A stretch of 64,000 bases of DNA from DYRG01 sp041161065 (GTDB lineage Bacteria; Pseudomonadota; Gammaproteobacteria; Beggiatoales; Beggiatoaceae): assembly GCA_041161065.1 (NCBI GenBank), contig JBEAVE010000009.1:74334-138333 (forward strand), given 5' to 3'. Under the pieces are notes generated by a model. That model was not told the origin of the DNA. It ran no database searches and saw nothing but the letters and a program-made list of their open reading frames with translations. This document shows positions 51,870 to 61,121 of the stretch, piece by piece. A program made the position numbers and the translations under genes. Each line of letters starts with the position of its first letter. The first letter of the stretch is position 1.

Positions 51870-54800
51870 ATGATTTTTTTTACGGTTGAAAAGTCAATTC
51901 AGTTGCAATTGGGCAATTATCAGCATTCTTTTCAGGCGTGCCCTGATTTTGAGGGGAATGCGCTGCATTCGGATTTCATTTATGCAACCTCGATTGGAGA
52001 ATACCAAGAGGTTATTCAACGGGCATTTCAACAAGCTCAAATTAAAACCCGTTTGCTCACCGCATTATCTATTAAAAATATTCCCCATTTTCCTATCGAA
52101 ATCGGGATTCCAGAAAACCCTTCACCACCGATAGGAACTACTTGGAAACCACAATTATTAGAACAACTTAGCGTATTTCAAACTAAACAACTTAAAATCG
52201 CCGTCATGAATGGATTTGGCTCTGCAATGGGTGATTCAATTATGGGTTTGACAGCCCTTAGAACTTTCTATCAAATATTGAGTGAACAATTCGAGCAACT
52301 TCAATTAGATGTTTTTTTAAGATTCGATGCGGTTGATCGCCTAAAATTGGTTTATCAGCAATTTAATTTGATTGATCATATTGCTGGAATGCCCGTTAAT
52401 GTAAGTACCTTATTGAAATATAACGCAATTATTGACTTTTCAGGCATCATCAGCCGTTACGATCAATGGGCTTCAAATTGGGCAATGATTGATTTCTATT
52501 TAGCAAAATTTGGAGTCGATCCTGCTAAAATTCCCCCTTTACATAAACGCAACATTTTAGAAATAAATAAAGAAGCAGATCAATCACTTATTCCTACATT
52601 GGTTAATTTAAGAACGAAAGGAAAATTATTACTTTTCCACCCGCAAACCAGTAGTCCAACCCGCAGTATTCCTCCCGAATATCACGCACGTTTCTTAAAC
52701 TATTTAATAGAAAAAACCCAGTATTTTATTATTTCTATCACGCCAATTTCTTTTGAAAATGAGCGATTTCAGGACATTTCAACTCTTTCAAAATCTTTTC
52801 ATGAATTATGTTGTATTGTAGCGCATTGTGATGCAATTTTATGTTCAGATACAGTAATTTACCATATCGCAGACGCATTCAATATTCCAACAGTTGCTCT
52901 GTTTAGCAGCATCGATCCACCCTTAAGAATTCGTTATTATCCAACGGTTATTGGTATTTTATTGGCGGGCGCAAAAGAGTCGCCTTATTACCGCAAACAT
53001 CGTATGGAAAAGGATTTGCCCGTTGAAACCGTCCAAAAACTTTGGCAATTCCTCGATTTAGAAATGGTTGTCGACCAATTAGATATGATTACAAATAAGC
53101 CACTTTCTTCACAACTTCAAATCCCTATTTTTGAGAATCTTGCGCGCGCTTCTTTTAAGCTAAAAAAATATCCTTCCGCAACTGTTGCTTTAGAACAAAT
53201 TGCTCACCGAAAACCTAATCTTACAACACTCAGCCACTTAGCGGATTTATATCGGCAACAAAACAAATTTGATGAGGCAATTCAAACCTATTTACATATT
53301 TTAACAATTGAACCTAATCATTTGGAAACAATCGGAAATTTAGGGATTTCCTACAAAGCACAAAACAAATTTGATGAAGCAATTGGTTGGTATCAGAAAG
53401 CCTTGCAAGTTAATCCAGATTCTTTACCTGCGTGGGGAAATTTAGGCAATGTTTATCAGGAGCTAAAACGTTTTGATGATGCACTTTTTTGTTATCAAAA
53501 AACCTTAAATTTAGACCCCGATAATCCTATGACTTATAATAATATGGGTAATTTGTATTTAAATCATAACAAACCCGCCGATGCGGTGAAATATTACCAA
53601 CAAGCCATTGTGCTTTCTAAAAAACACGCGGATCATATCCCCAGTTCTATGTTAATTGATACCTATTGTAATTTAGGAAATGCTCTCGCAGGATTAAATC
53701 AAATTGCTCACGCCGATCAAGCCTATCAAATGGCATTACAATTAGATTCTACTTATTTGACAGGTCGCTGGAATCGGGCGTTAACGCTTTTAAAAGCAGG
53801 ACAATGGTTTGCAGGTTGGCAACACTATGAATCGAGAATCCAGAAATACGCCGATCGCTATCCACAATTACCCAAACCCCGTTGGAATGGTGAACCGTTG
53901 AAAGGGCGGCGTTTGTTGGTTTATTGGGAGCAAGGTTACGGAGATACCATTCAATTTGTACGTTATTTGCCGTATATTTCGGACGGCACGGTGATTTTGG
54001 TCTGTCAGCCCGCATTAGGCGTTGTTTTACAAGGGGTTGCGGGCATCGATCAGCTCATCGCCGCGCCCAAAGAACAGGGTTGGAAACAAACCGAATTTGA
54101 GCTGTGGATTCCCTTATTAAGTTTGCCGTTATTGCTATCAAAACAAATTAATCCGCCGTTAGTAACTGATATTCCTTATCTTTTTGCCGATCCTGAAAAA
54201 ATTAAAGCGTGGAAATCACGACTTGATCACCGTAAATTTAATGTGGGGATTGCTTGGGCTGGCAATCCGCAACACCCCAATGATCAAAATCGCTCCTGTT
54301 CATTAGAAAAGTTTGCTTTTTTAGCCAGTTTTTCAGATATTCAAGTATACAGCCTCCAAAAAAATAAAAATGACCCAAAACCTGATTGGATTATCGATTT
54401 AGATCAACAATTACAAGACTTTAGTGATACCGCTGGAATATTAGCTAATTTAGATTTAATCATTTGTGTCGATACGGCTTTAGTGCATTTAGCAGGCGCA
54501 TTGGGAAGAAAAACTTGGTTATTATTGCCCTTTTCTCCTGATTGGCGATGGCTAATGGGTGGTCAAGAAACGGCTTGGTATTCAACGATTAAAATCTTTC
54601 GACAACCCGCCATTCAAGATTGGGGTAGCGTTTTTACACAGATTGAAAATGAATTAAAAGCTCTTTTGGAACATCGACAATTTCGTGAACCTCAAAAAGC
54701 TCAAAACTTAGTAAAACAGGGCAATCAGGCGCATATTTCTAAAAAATACCCTGAATCTCTAACTTTATATCAGCAAGCAATTGATTTAGATAATGAATGT

Positions 54801-57761
54801 GTTGATGCGTGGCACAATCGAGGGGTAAGTTTATTTGAAAGTGGAAATATCAAAGAAGCCATACAACATTATTTGAAAGCCTTGCAATTGCAACCTCTAA
54901 ATATTGAGAACATTACAAATATGGGAGCGGCATTACAACGTCAGGAAAAATTAAAACAAGCAACGGTTTTTTATCGTTATGCTTTGCAATTAAAACCTGA
55001 TTATGTTGAGGCAATGAATAATTTAGGAACTTTATTGGAAAAACAAAACAACTTAGAAGAAGCCTTGCAATGGTATCAAAAAGCTATTGAGGTGAGTCCA
55101 AATTATCCGCATGGTTGGTTAAATTTGGGTGCAATTTTAGAAAAAAAACATCAAACAACGCAAGCTAAAATTTGTTATGAAAAAGCCATCGATATTAAAC
55201 AAGATTTTCCAGAAGCGTTAAATAATTTAGGGCGACTTTATGATCAAAAAAATGATTTGAAAAAAGCCGCTGAATTTTATCAACAAGCCTTATCATTTAA
55301 GTCGGATTATGCACAAATTTTGTTTAACTCTGCACTCTTATTGCTTAAATTAGGCGATTGGAAACAAGCGTGGGCTTTATATGAGCATCGGAGTGTGGCT
55401 ATTGCTCAAAGTATGCCGCACTTAAAAAAACCATTATGGGACGGTAATTATTTGAATAATAAACGATTATTGGTTCACTTTGAACAAGGTTATGGAGATA
55501 CAATTCAATTTCTCCGCTATTTGCCTTTGCTCAAAAAAACCTATCACATAACGCTTATTTTTGCGTGTCCAACGTTATTAAAAAATCTTTTAGAAAATAT
55601 GGCGGGTGTTGATGAGTTGATTGTTAATGGATTAAATAAAGAACCAGCGGTTGAATATGATGTGTGGATTCCACTATTGAGTTTGGGAAGAATTTTTCAA
55701 ACAACTTTAGACACTATTCCTAATCAAATACCTTATTTATATGCTAATTCAAGGAAAGCCTTAATTTGGCAGCATAGTATTCAAACAACAGGTTTCAAAG
55801 TAGGTTTAATTTGGGCGGGAAATCCTCGTCATAAAAATGATCATCATCGGTCGTGTCATTTAAAGCAACTTCTGCCATTATTTGAGGTTTCTGGGATTCA
55901 ATGGTTTAGTTTGCAAAAAGGTGAGGCGGAGAAACAATTATATGAAATCAATTCGCCGGTGCAAATTGTGGCGTGTGGAAAGGAATTAAATGATTTCAGC
56001 GACACCGCTGCTGCAATGTTAAATATGGATTTGATCATTTCTGTGGACACGGCGACGGCGCATTTGGCGGGCGCATTGGGTCGTAACACTTGGATTTTAT
56101 TAGCTTTTGCGCCTGATTGGCGATGGTTGATGGATCGCCCAGATTCGGTGTGGTATCCGAATGCGAAACTATTTCGGCAATCCCGCGAAGGAGATTGGAA
56201 AAGCGTCATTGACATTATTAAAACTGAGTTAAAACAACTAGTTATTAAAAAACAAACCACGTTGCCTCCTGTTAATCAAGACACCGCGCAATTTTTGCAA
56301 CAAGGCGATGCGTTGATTGAACAAAACAATCATTCACAAGCGATTGATTTTTATGAAAAAGCCTTAACGCAAACGCCAAATCATTTCATTACAAATTTCA
56401 AAATCGCGGCGAGTTATTTAGCCTTAGAACATTATTCATCAGCCATTCAACATTATCGTAATGCCTTGATTTATAAGGAAGATGAGGCGAGTTGGAATAA
56501 TTTGGGCGGCGCGTATCGTGCAATCAAAGATTTTAATAACGCATTGATTTGTAACGGAGAAGTTCTAAAACTAAATCCTTTTTCCGTGCAAGCCTACAGT
56601 AATCGTGGGTTTATTTTGCAAAATGCGGGGCGACCTCATGAAGCGATTGCGGCGTGTCGAGTTGCTTTAGGTTTTGATGAAAATTATGGGGGAGCGTATA
56701 ATAATTTAGGTTTAGCATTCAATGACTTAAATTACATGAATGACGCGCAAATGGCATTTCGCCAAGCCATTACATTGCACCTTTCAAAAGAAACCATTGA
56801 TGATGCGCTTGGGCATTTGAATTTAAGTTTAACATTGTTAAAAACAGCCAATTTTTCAGATGGTTGGAAAGAGTATGAATGGCGATGTATTTTTGAAAAA
56901 GCCAAATATTCTGTGCATAAGAAACCACGTTGGATGGGAGAGCCTTTAAACGGAAAACGGTTATTAATTCAATGGGAACAAGGACTTGGCGATACGATGC
57001 AATTCGTGCGTTATATTCCGCTCATTTCCAATGCCGCTATTTTGCTCACTTGTCAAAAAAATCTTGAACCTTTATTAAAGGATTTTCCCAACGTTGAAAC
57101 CCTTATTCCTCAAACAGATATGCTTCCCGTTTCTCAAGAATTTGATGTATGGATTCCTCTATTAAGTCTTCCGTATTTGTTTAAGACTAATTTGAGCAAT
57201 ATTCCTGCAAATATACCTTATTTATTTGCTGATCCAGAAAAAATTAAGCAGTGGAAAAATCATTTGTCGACTAATCAATTGAAAATAGGTATTGCATGGG
57301 CGGGAAATCCAAAACACCCGAATGATCGGAATCGTTCTTGTTCCGTTAGTTTTTTCTCAAATTTAGCAAAAGAATTTCCAAACATTCAGTTCTATAGTTT
57401 GCAAAAAGGATCACAAACTCAACAATTAACCCCCGACATGCCGATTATTTCACTGGAAAAAGAATTAATTAACTTTTCAGAAACCGCAGCTGTTCTCAAA
57501 AATTTGGATTTAATTATTTCAGTGGATACCTCAATTATTCATTTGGCGGGTGCATTGGGTTGTTCTGCTTGGGTTTTATTGCCATTTGCGGCGGATTGGC
57601 GGTGGTTAATTAACCGAGAAACATCACCTTGGTATCCAACCTTGCGTTTGTTTAGACAACCGATTGCAAATGATTGGAAAAGTGTTTTTAATGAAGTTAA
57701 AGAAAATTTACTGACTTTTTATAATGACGCGGCGTTATCTAGCAATCCAAACGCTCAGTAA
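51870..57761 (+). CDS. Giant TPR protein with one GT9-like and three TPR-linked glycosyltransferase modules
   Basis: A 1963-residue protein. An N-terminal domain (about 100-395) resembles heptosyltransferase (GT9) folds, with LLFHPQTSSPTRSIPPEYHAR and DAILCSDTVIYHIADAF. Three further modules follow, each made of several TPR units (A-x-x-x-Y-x-x-A-L type) and a GT-B-like domain: a W/F-EQG-GDT-QF motif occurs at residues about 686, 1204 and 1702, and an SVDT/CVDT...HLAGALG...DWRWL motif later in each. No signal peptide or membrane span is seen. Single-module relatives are annotated as TPR glycosyltransferases; substrate unknown. It stands alone as a transcription unit. Confidence 0.85.
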   Translation: MIFFTVEKSIQLQLGNYQHSFQACPDFEGNALHSDFIYATSIGEYQEVIQRAFQQAQIKTRLLTALSIKNIPHFPIEIGIPENPSPPIGTTWKPQLLEQLSVFQTKQLKIAVMNGFGSAMGDSIMGLTALRTFYQILSEQFEQLQLDVFLRFDAVDRLKLVYQQFNLIDHIAGMPVNVSTLLKYNAIIDFSGIISRYDQWASNWAMIDFYLAKFGVDPAKIPPLHKRNILEINKEADQSLIPTLVNLRTKGKLLLFHPQTSSPTRSIPPEYHARFLNYLIEKTQYFIISITPISFENERFQDISTLSKSFHELCCIVAHCDAILCSDTVIYHIADAFNIPTVALFSSIDPPLRIRYYPTVIGILLAGAKESPYYRKHRMEKDLPVETVQKLWQFLDLEMVVDQLDMITNKPLSSQLQIPIFENLARASFKLKKYPSATVALEQIAHRKPNLTTLSHLADLYRQQNKFDEAIQTYLHILTIEPNHLETIGNLGISYKAQNKFDEAIGWYQKALQVNPDSLPAWGNLGNVYQELKRFDDALFCYQKTLNLDPDNPMTYNNMGNLYLNHNKPADAVKYYQQAIVLSKKHADHIPSSMLIDTYCNLGNALAGLNQIAHADQAYQMALQLDSTYLTGRWNRALTLLKAGQWFAGWQHYESRIQKYADRYPQLPKPRWNGEPLKGRRLLVYWEQGYGDTIQFVRYLPYISDGTVILVCQPALGVVLQGVAGIDQLIAAPKEQGWKQTEFELWIPLLSLPLLLSKQINPPLVTDIPYLFADPEKIKAWKSRLDHRKFNVGIAWAGNPQHPNDQNRSCSLEKFAFLASFSDIQVYSLQKNKNDPKPDWIIDLDQQLQDFSDTAGILANLDLIICVDTALVHLAGALGRKTWLLLPFSPDWRWLMGGQETAWYSTIKIFRQPAIQDWGSVFTQIENELKALLEHRQFREPQKAQNLVKQGNQAHISKKYPESLTLYQQAIDLDNECVDAWHNRGVSLFESGNIKEAIQHYLKALQLQPLNIENITNMGAALQRQEKLKQATVFYRYALQLKPDYVEAMNNLGTLLEKQNNLEEALQWYQKAIEVSPNYPHGWLNLGAILEKKHQTTQAKICYEKAIDIKQDFPEALNNLGRLYDQKNDLKKAAEFYQQALSFKSDYAQILFNSALLLLKLGDWKQAWALYEHRSVAIAQSMPHLKKPLWDGNYLNNKRLLVHFEQGYGDTIQFLRYLPLLKKTYHITLIFACPTLLKNLLENMAGVDELIVNGLNKEPAVEYDVWIPLLSLGRIFQTTLDTIPNQIPYLYANSRKALIWQHSIQTTGFKVGLIWAGNPRHKNDHHRSCHLKQLLPLFEVSGIQWFSLQKGEAEKQLYEINSPVQIVACGKELNDFSDTAAAMLNMDLIISVDTATAHLAGALGRNTWILLAFAPDWRWLMDRPDSVWYPNAKLFRQSREGDWKSVIDIIKTELKQLVIKKQTTLPPVNQDTAQFLQQGDALIEQNNHSQAIDFYEKALTQTPNHFITNFKIAASYLALEHYSSAIQHYRNALIYKEDEASWNNLGGAYRAIKDFNNALICNGEVLKLNPFSVQAYSNRGFILQNAGRPHEAIAACRVALGFDENYGGAYNNLGLAFNDLNYMNDAQMAFRQAITLHLSKETIDDALGHLNLSLTLLKTANFSDGWKEYEWRCIFEKAKYSVHKKPRWMGEPLNGKRLLIQWEQGLGDTMQFVRYIPLISNAAILLTCQKNLEPLLKDFPNVETLIPQTDMLPVSQEFDVWIPLLSLPYLFKTNLSNIPANIPYLFADPEKIKQWKNHLSTNQLKIGIAWAGNPKHPNDRNRSCSVSFFSNLAKEFPNIQFYSLQKGSQTQQLTPDMPIISLEKELINFSETAAVLKNLDLIISVDTSIIHLAGALGCSAWVLLPFAADWRWLINRETSPWYPTLRLFRQPIANDWKSVFNEVKENLLTFYNDAALSSNPNAQ
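53130..57761 (+). repeat. Three tandem TPR-glycosyltransferase modules within one gene
   Basis: Module boundaries are approximately 53130-54690, 54700-56260 and 56270-57761, about 500-520 residues each. Each has the same order: TPRs, DGWKEYEWR-like helix, EQGYGDTIQF, IPYLFADPEK, AWAGNPxHxND, SVDTxxxHLAGALG, DWRWL. The copies have diverged in sequence, so the duplication is old rather than a recent or assembly-made repeat. Confidence 0.85.
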
Positions 57762-57834
57762 AAATTCTCGTATCTCATGCTTGATTCTTAACATTGCTGC
57801 GTTATATTAAATAGGTTACAAAGGGAGCAATCAA

Positions 57835-59058
57835 ATGAAATGGTATGTTTTGCCAGTTGAAGCGTGGCGCGCGCTCACCGTGAACCGTTTGCGGACGGTT
57901 TTGACGATGTTGGGCATGGTGATTGGGGTTGGCGCGGTGGTGCTGATGTTGGCGATCGGGCAAGGGACGCAGCACACCGTCAATCAATCCATCGCGTCGA
58001 TGGGGAGTAATTTGTTGATTGTGATGCCGGGCGCGGCGACATCGGGGGGATTGCGGTTTGGCGGCGGGACGATTCCCACACTCACCATCGGTGATTCGGA
58101 GGCATTGTCTACATTGCCGTCACTCAAAGCCGTCGCGCCTATTTACACCGGAACGGCACAAATCGCTGTTGGATCAAACAATTGGAGCACAACTGTCTAC
58201 GGCACAACCCCTGATTATTTGACGGTGCGTGATTGGGGGGTTGAGTTGGGTCAGGCTTTTACCGCCATCGACGGACGCAGTGCCAATAAAGTTGCGTTGG
58301 TCGGGCAGACCGTGATCAAAAACCTGTTTGGCAGCGACGATCCGGTTGGCAAAACCATTCGCATCAAAAATATGCCGTTTTTAGTGGTGGGGGTGCTCGA
58401 CGCGAAAGGGCAGGGTTTGGACGGACGCGATCAGGACGATGTGGTGATGATTCCGCTCAGCACTGCGCAAAGTCGGTTGTTTGGCAATCCGTTTCCCGGC
58501 ACGGTGCGATTCATCATGGCGCAAGCCCGCACCGCCGATCAAATGGAAGAAGCCGAAACCGACATCGCGCAACTCATTCGCACGCGCCACCGCATCGTCG
58601 ACGGCGTGGAAAACGATTTTAGTGTTCGCAATTTATCGGCGATGGCGGCAATGGCAGCGATGGCAGCGGGCGTTTTGTCGATCATGTTGGGCGCGATCGC
58701 GTCTATCTCGTTGTTAGTTGGGGGCATTGGCATCATGAACATCATGCTGGTTTCCGTCACCGAGCGCACCCGAGAAATTGGCATTCGCATGGCGATCGGT
58801 GCAAAACACCGCGATATTTTGTGGCAATTTTTGGTCGAGGCGATCATGATTTGCACATTGGGTGGATTGATCGGGTTGGCGTTGGGGATTGGCGGCGCGT
58901 GGTTGGTTGGAAATTTAACCGGCATGACCATCGTGATCACGGGGACATCGGTGGCGTTGGCGTTCATTTTCTCGGCAGGCACGGGGATTTTCTTTGGATT
59001 TTACCCCGCCCGCAAAGCCGCTCTCATGAAGCCTGTCGACGCGCTCCGTTACGAATAA
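57835..59058 (+). CDS. MacB/SalY-type ABC transporter permease
   Basis: A 407-residue membrane permease with the MacB arrangement. The first helix is near residues 20-40 (RTVLTMLGMVIGVGAVVLML), then a periplasmic MacB_PCD-like domain (about 45-240), then three FtsX helices near 270-400, including VGGIGIMNIMLVSVTERTREIGIRMAIGA, the classic motif. No ATPase or membrane-fusion gene lies beside it in the window. The gene is visibly more GC-rich than its neighbours. The substrate is unknown. Confidence 0.9.
   Translation: MKWYVLPVEAWRALTVNRLRTVLTMLGMVIGVGAVVLMLAIGQGTQHTVNQSIASMGSNLLIVMPGAATSGGLRFGGGTIPTLTIGDSEALSTLPSLKAVAPIYTGTAQIAVGSNNWSTTVYGTTPDYLTVRDWGVELGQAFTAIDGRSANKVALVGQTVIKNLFGSDDPVGKTIRIKNMPFLVVGVLDAKGQGLDGRDQDDVVMIPLSTAQSRLFGNPFPGTVRFIMAQARTADQMEEAETDIAQLIRTRHRIVDGVENDFSVRNLSAMAAMAAMAAGVLSIMLGAIASISLLVGGIGIMNIMLVSVTERTREIGIRMAIGAKHRDILWQFLVEAIMICTLGGLIGLALGIGGAWLVGNLTGMTIVITGTSVALAFIFSAGTGIFFGFYPARKAALMKPVDALRYE
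58642..58668 (+). repeat. Three 9-base tandem units in the permease gene
   Basis: ATGGCGGCA, ATGGCAGCG and ATGGCAGCG follow each other and encode Met-Ala-Ala three times just before the second membrane helix. Copy number could vary without changing frame. Confidence 0.7.
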
Positions 59059-59279
59059 CCAACGGTGAATAACCTGTGGATAAGTTGTGAATAAGTGGTG
59101 GATAACTTCTGAAAACTTCCGTTGGCGACAATAAAATGGAAAGTTTTTCACCGTTATGCCAACTTTTTCCACAAGTTATCCACAGCTTAACTTTTTGTTT
59201 TATAAATCAAAAAAGGACTTATCCACGTTATTCAACGCCTCATTAACATCAATATTTAAAAATAATACTTAACTGATAA
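59059..59279. other. Dense DnaA-box array with AT-rich flank; candidate replication origin (oriC)
   Basis: Four boxes on the minus strand start at 59064, 59075, 59086 and 59097, exactly 11 bases apart (TTATTCACC, TTATCCACA, TTATTCACA, TTATCCACC). On the plus strand a matching set occurs at 59144 (TTTTTCACC), 59154 (TTATGCCAA), 59165 (TTTTCCACA) and 59176 (TTATCCACA), then 59219 (TTATCCACG) and 59228 (TTATTCAAC). The two halves form an imperfect inverted repeat; AACGGTGAA at 59061 pairs with TTCACCGTT at 59147. An A/T-rich stretch from 59186 to 59279 could be the unwinding element. There is no GATC. A DnaA-titration or plasmid-type origin is the alternative. Confidence 0.7.
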
Positions 59280-60659
59280 TTAACGCACGCACTCAATGTA
59301 AAGCGAATTGTAATTTGACCCGCCGTAAATACGATTGAACAACTCAACCGACCCAAAAACCCCCGACCGATGCGAAATCGCAAAACCTAAAAAGCAATTG
59401 TCCACCTTTTTGCTTTGAAAAATATCGCCCAAATTCGCATCAATGCTCACATCTAAATGTAACAACCAATGAGAAACTTCATCGGGTTTATCTTTCGCAT
59501 CAGAAAGCTCTAAATACGGCACTTTCTCTGCATACGACAAACCTTGTGCAATCCCCAATCGGGTTTTAATCGGCAAATCCAATTTGTAATAGGCTTTTAA
59601 AGCTAAATTATATTGATTGAAATCCGCTTGATGGTTTTTTTCAAAATGCCGCAGAAATCCCGCTTTCCACACAAAATCAAGCGGCAAATCATAAAAATCT
59701 TCTATCAAAACTTTCCCAATATCAAACCCAAAAATCGCCATTTTATCGGGGTGGGTATTGATTTTGCCGCGTATGATTTCATTCAGTTTGGTATCTGTTC
59801 CCAATCCTCCGATCATTCTGAAATACCATTTACCCGTATTTTCTTTTAATCCTAATGTTGGGCTATGTTGTTTGTACGCACCGAAGTTGTAATGATAACC
59901 TAGAAATCCACTTAATTGGGTTTTTTCTTTAATTAAAGGGCTATTTTGGATTTCATTACTTAACGCAGTAGCAGCAAAATTCGCTAATAATAATGAATTC
60001 TGGGTTAATTGATAACGCACGTTCAAACCGAGTTGAGGATTAAACGCGGCTTTTGGTTCATAAAACGGACGATTCGCTTTAATTTCATCAAGATGCACGC
60101 CATAATAATAATTAGTGAGTTTCTGACTTTGATACGTTCCTTGCAAATAAGGTTCAAAAGTAAAATCACCCATTTGAAACCGTTTGCTATAAGAAGCGGT
60201 GAATTCATAACCTTGATGTCGATCTAAAGTATCCATTAACGCATCAACACGCAATTCTCCCCAGTTTTGTTGATAACCCAATGAAACCCCAGCGTCAAAA
60301 GTATTTCTTCGACCTTTCAAATCATTCAAATAAGGCGAATCATCATTTTTATAACCCTCAAATCGATATTGCCCAATCAAATCCACGTTGAAATCTTTTT
60401 CTTTAACGGCGTGAAATCCTAAACTCGAGCCAAATAAATAAAACTTTTGATTATGATAAGACATAAGCGGAAGGGTATCCCCAAAAGGGGTCGTTTCTTT
60501 TAAGATGGGGCTTTCAATTCTTCCGCCCACACCAATCCCCCAACCTTCTTGAGTATTTTCTAAAGCTAAACGCGGAATCCAACGATTCACGGCTTCAGTT
60601 GCTTGCAATGTGGGTGAAATCATTAAAGTGAGAGAAAAAAAAGACAGTTTTTTAAGCAT
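59280..60659 (-). CDS. MipA/OmpV-family outer-membrane protein with long C-terminal extension
   Basis: A 459-residue beta-barrel protein with a signal peptide (LSFFSLTLMISPTLQATEA). The first 270 residues match MipA/OmpV: GIGVGGRIESPI, FYLFGSSLGFHAVKEKDF, LGYQQNWGELRVDAL. About 190 residues follow, with more amphipathic strands and a final FLGFAISHRSGVFGSVELFNR that resembles lipid A deacylase-like barrels; that resemblance is a guess. OmpV members are around 250 residues, so this may be two barrels fused. It lies directly beside the DnaA-box region. Confidence 0.7.
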   Translation of the reverse strand: MLKKLSFFSLTLMISPTLQATEAVNRWIPRLALENTQEGWGIGVGGRIESPILKETTPFGDTLPLMSYHNQKFYLFGSSLGFHAVKEKDFNVDLIGQYRFEGYKNDDSPYLNDLKGRRNTFDAGVSLGYQQNWGELRVDALMDTLDRHQGYEFTASYSKRFQMGDFTFEPYLQGTYQSQKLTNYYYGVHLDEIKANRPFYEPKAAFNPQLGLNVRYQLTQNSLLLANFAATALSNEIQNSPLIKEKTQLSGFLGYHYNFGAYKQHSPTLGLKENTGKWYFRMIGGLGTDTKLNEIIRGKINTHPDKMAIFGFDIGKVLIEDFYDLPLDFVWKAGFLRHFEKNHQADFNQYNLALKAYYKLDLPIKTRLGIAQGLSYAEKVPYLELSDAKDKPDEVSHWLLHLDVSIDANLGDIFQSKKVDNCFLGFAISHRSGVFGSVELFNRIYGGSNYNSLYIECVR

Positions 60660-60671
60660 GACAAATATCCT

Positions 60672-61070
60672 TTATTTGGTTTTTTCGGTTTTTTCAGGTT
60701 TCTTTTGAGCGGGGACTTTTTCTTTACAAGCTGTCCATTGTTTATCGAAGTCAGCTTTGGGAGGAAAACAAGGGCGTTGTGAGAAAAATAACCAATAAGT
60801 AAAAAGTAAAAACAGGGTTGCAAAAAGACTGATTAAAACGATTAGTCTTAGCCATCGTGTAACGTTTCTGAGAAATTCCCCCGACGCGCGGAAAAAACTC
60901 GATAACCCACTGATCAACGCCAATAATAAAACGCCTAGTAATAAAAAAACAACCAAATATTCCAATCCGCCTTTGATAGGAAGTTGATCGATTTTTTCAA
61001 TAAAATTGTGCGCGAGTTTAACAATAAATTGAAAGATAGCGTTAAATGCGTTGAGGAGTTTTTCCAACAT
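60672..61070 (-). CDS. Small membrane protein, unknown
   Basis: A 132-residue protein not recognised. Two membrane helices are near residues 38-60 (YLVVFLLLGVLLLALISGLS) and 75-95; the tail is Lys/Glu/Pro-rich (KVPAQKKPEKTEKTK). It starts from an ATG on the minus strand and lies 12 bases before the OmpV-like gene, which may share its transcript. It is divergent from argC across 51 bases. Confidence 0.6.
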   Translation of the reverse strand: MLEKLLNAFNAIFQFIVKLAHNFIEKIDQLPIKGGLEYLVVFLLLGVLLLALISGLSSFFRASGEFLRNVTRWLRLIVLISLFATLFLLFTYWLFFSQRPCFPPKADFDKQWTACKEKVPAQKKPEKTEKTK

Positions 61071-61121
61071 AAGCGTCGTTTTTGCTAAAATAATGGTTTC
61101 ATTAGATTACTTGAGATTGCA

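Noticed and set aside
53130..57761. Tandem modules of the giant protein as an assembly artefact
   Set aside because: The three copies differ widely at nucleotide level, so they cannot be a mis-collapsed or duplicated read.
58539..58982. Antisense frame of 147 codons opposite the permease
   Set aside because: Low-complexity Met/Pro/Ala product with no family resemblance, explained by the GC-rich codon use of the permease.
59059..59279. Plasmid-type iteron origin
   Set aside because: The repeats match the DnaA box rather than 17-22 base plasmid iterons, and no rep gene is near; chromosomal housekeeping genes surround the site.
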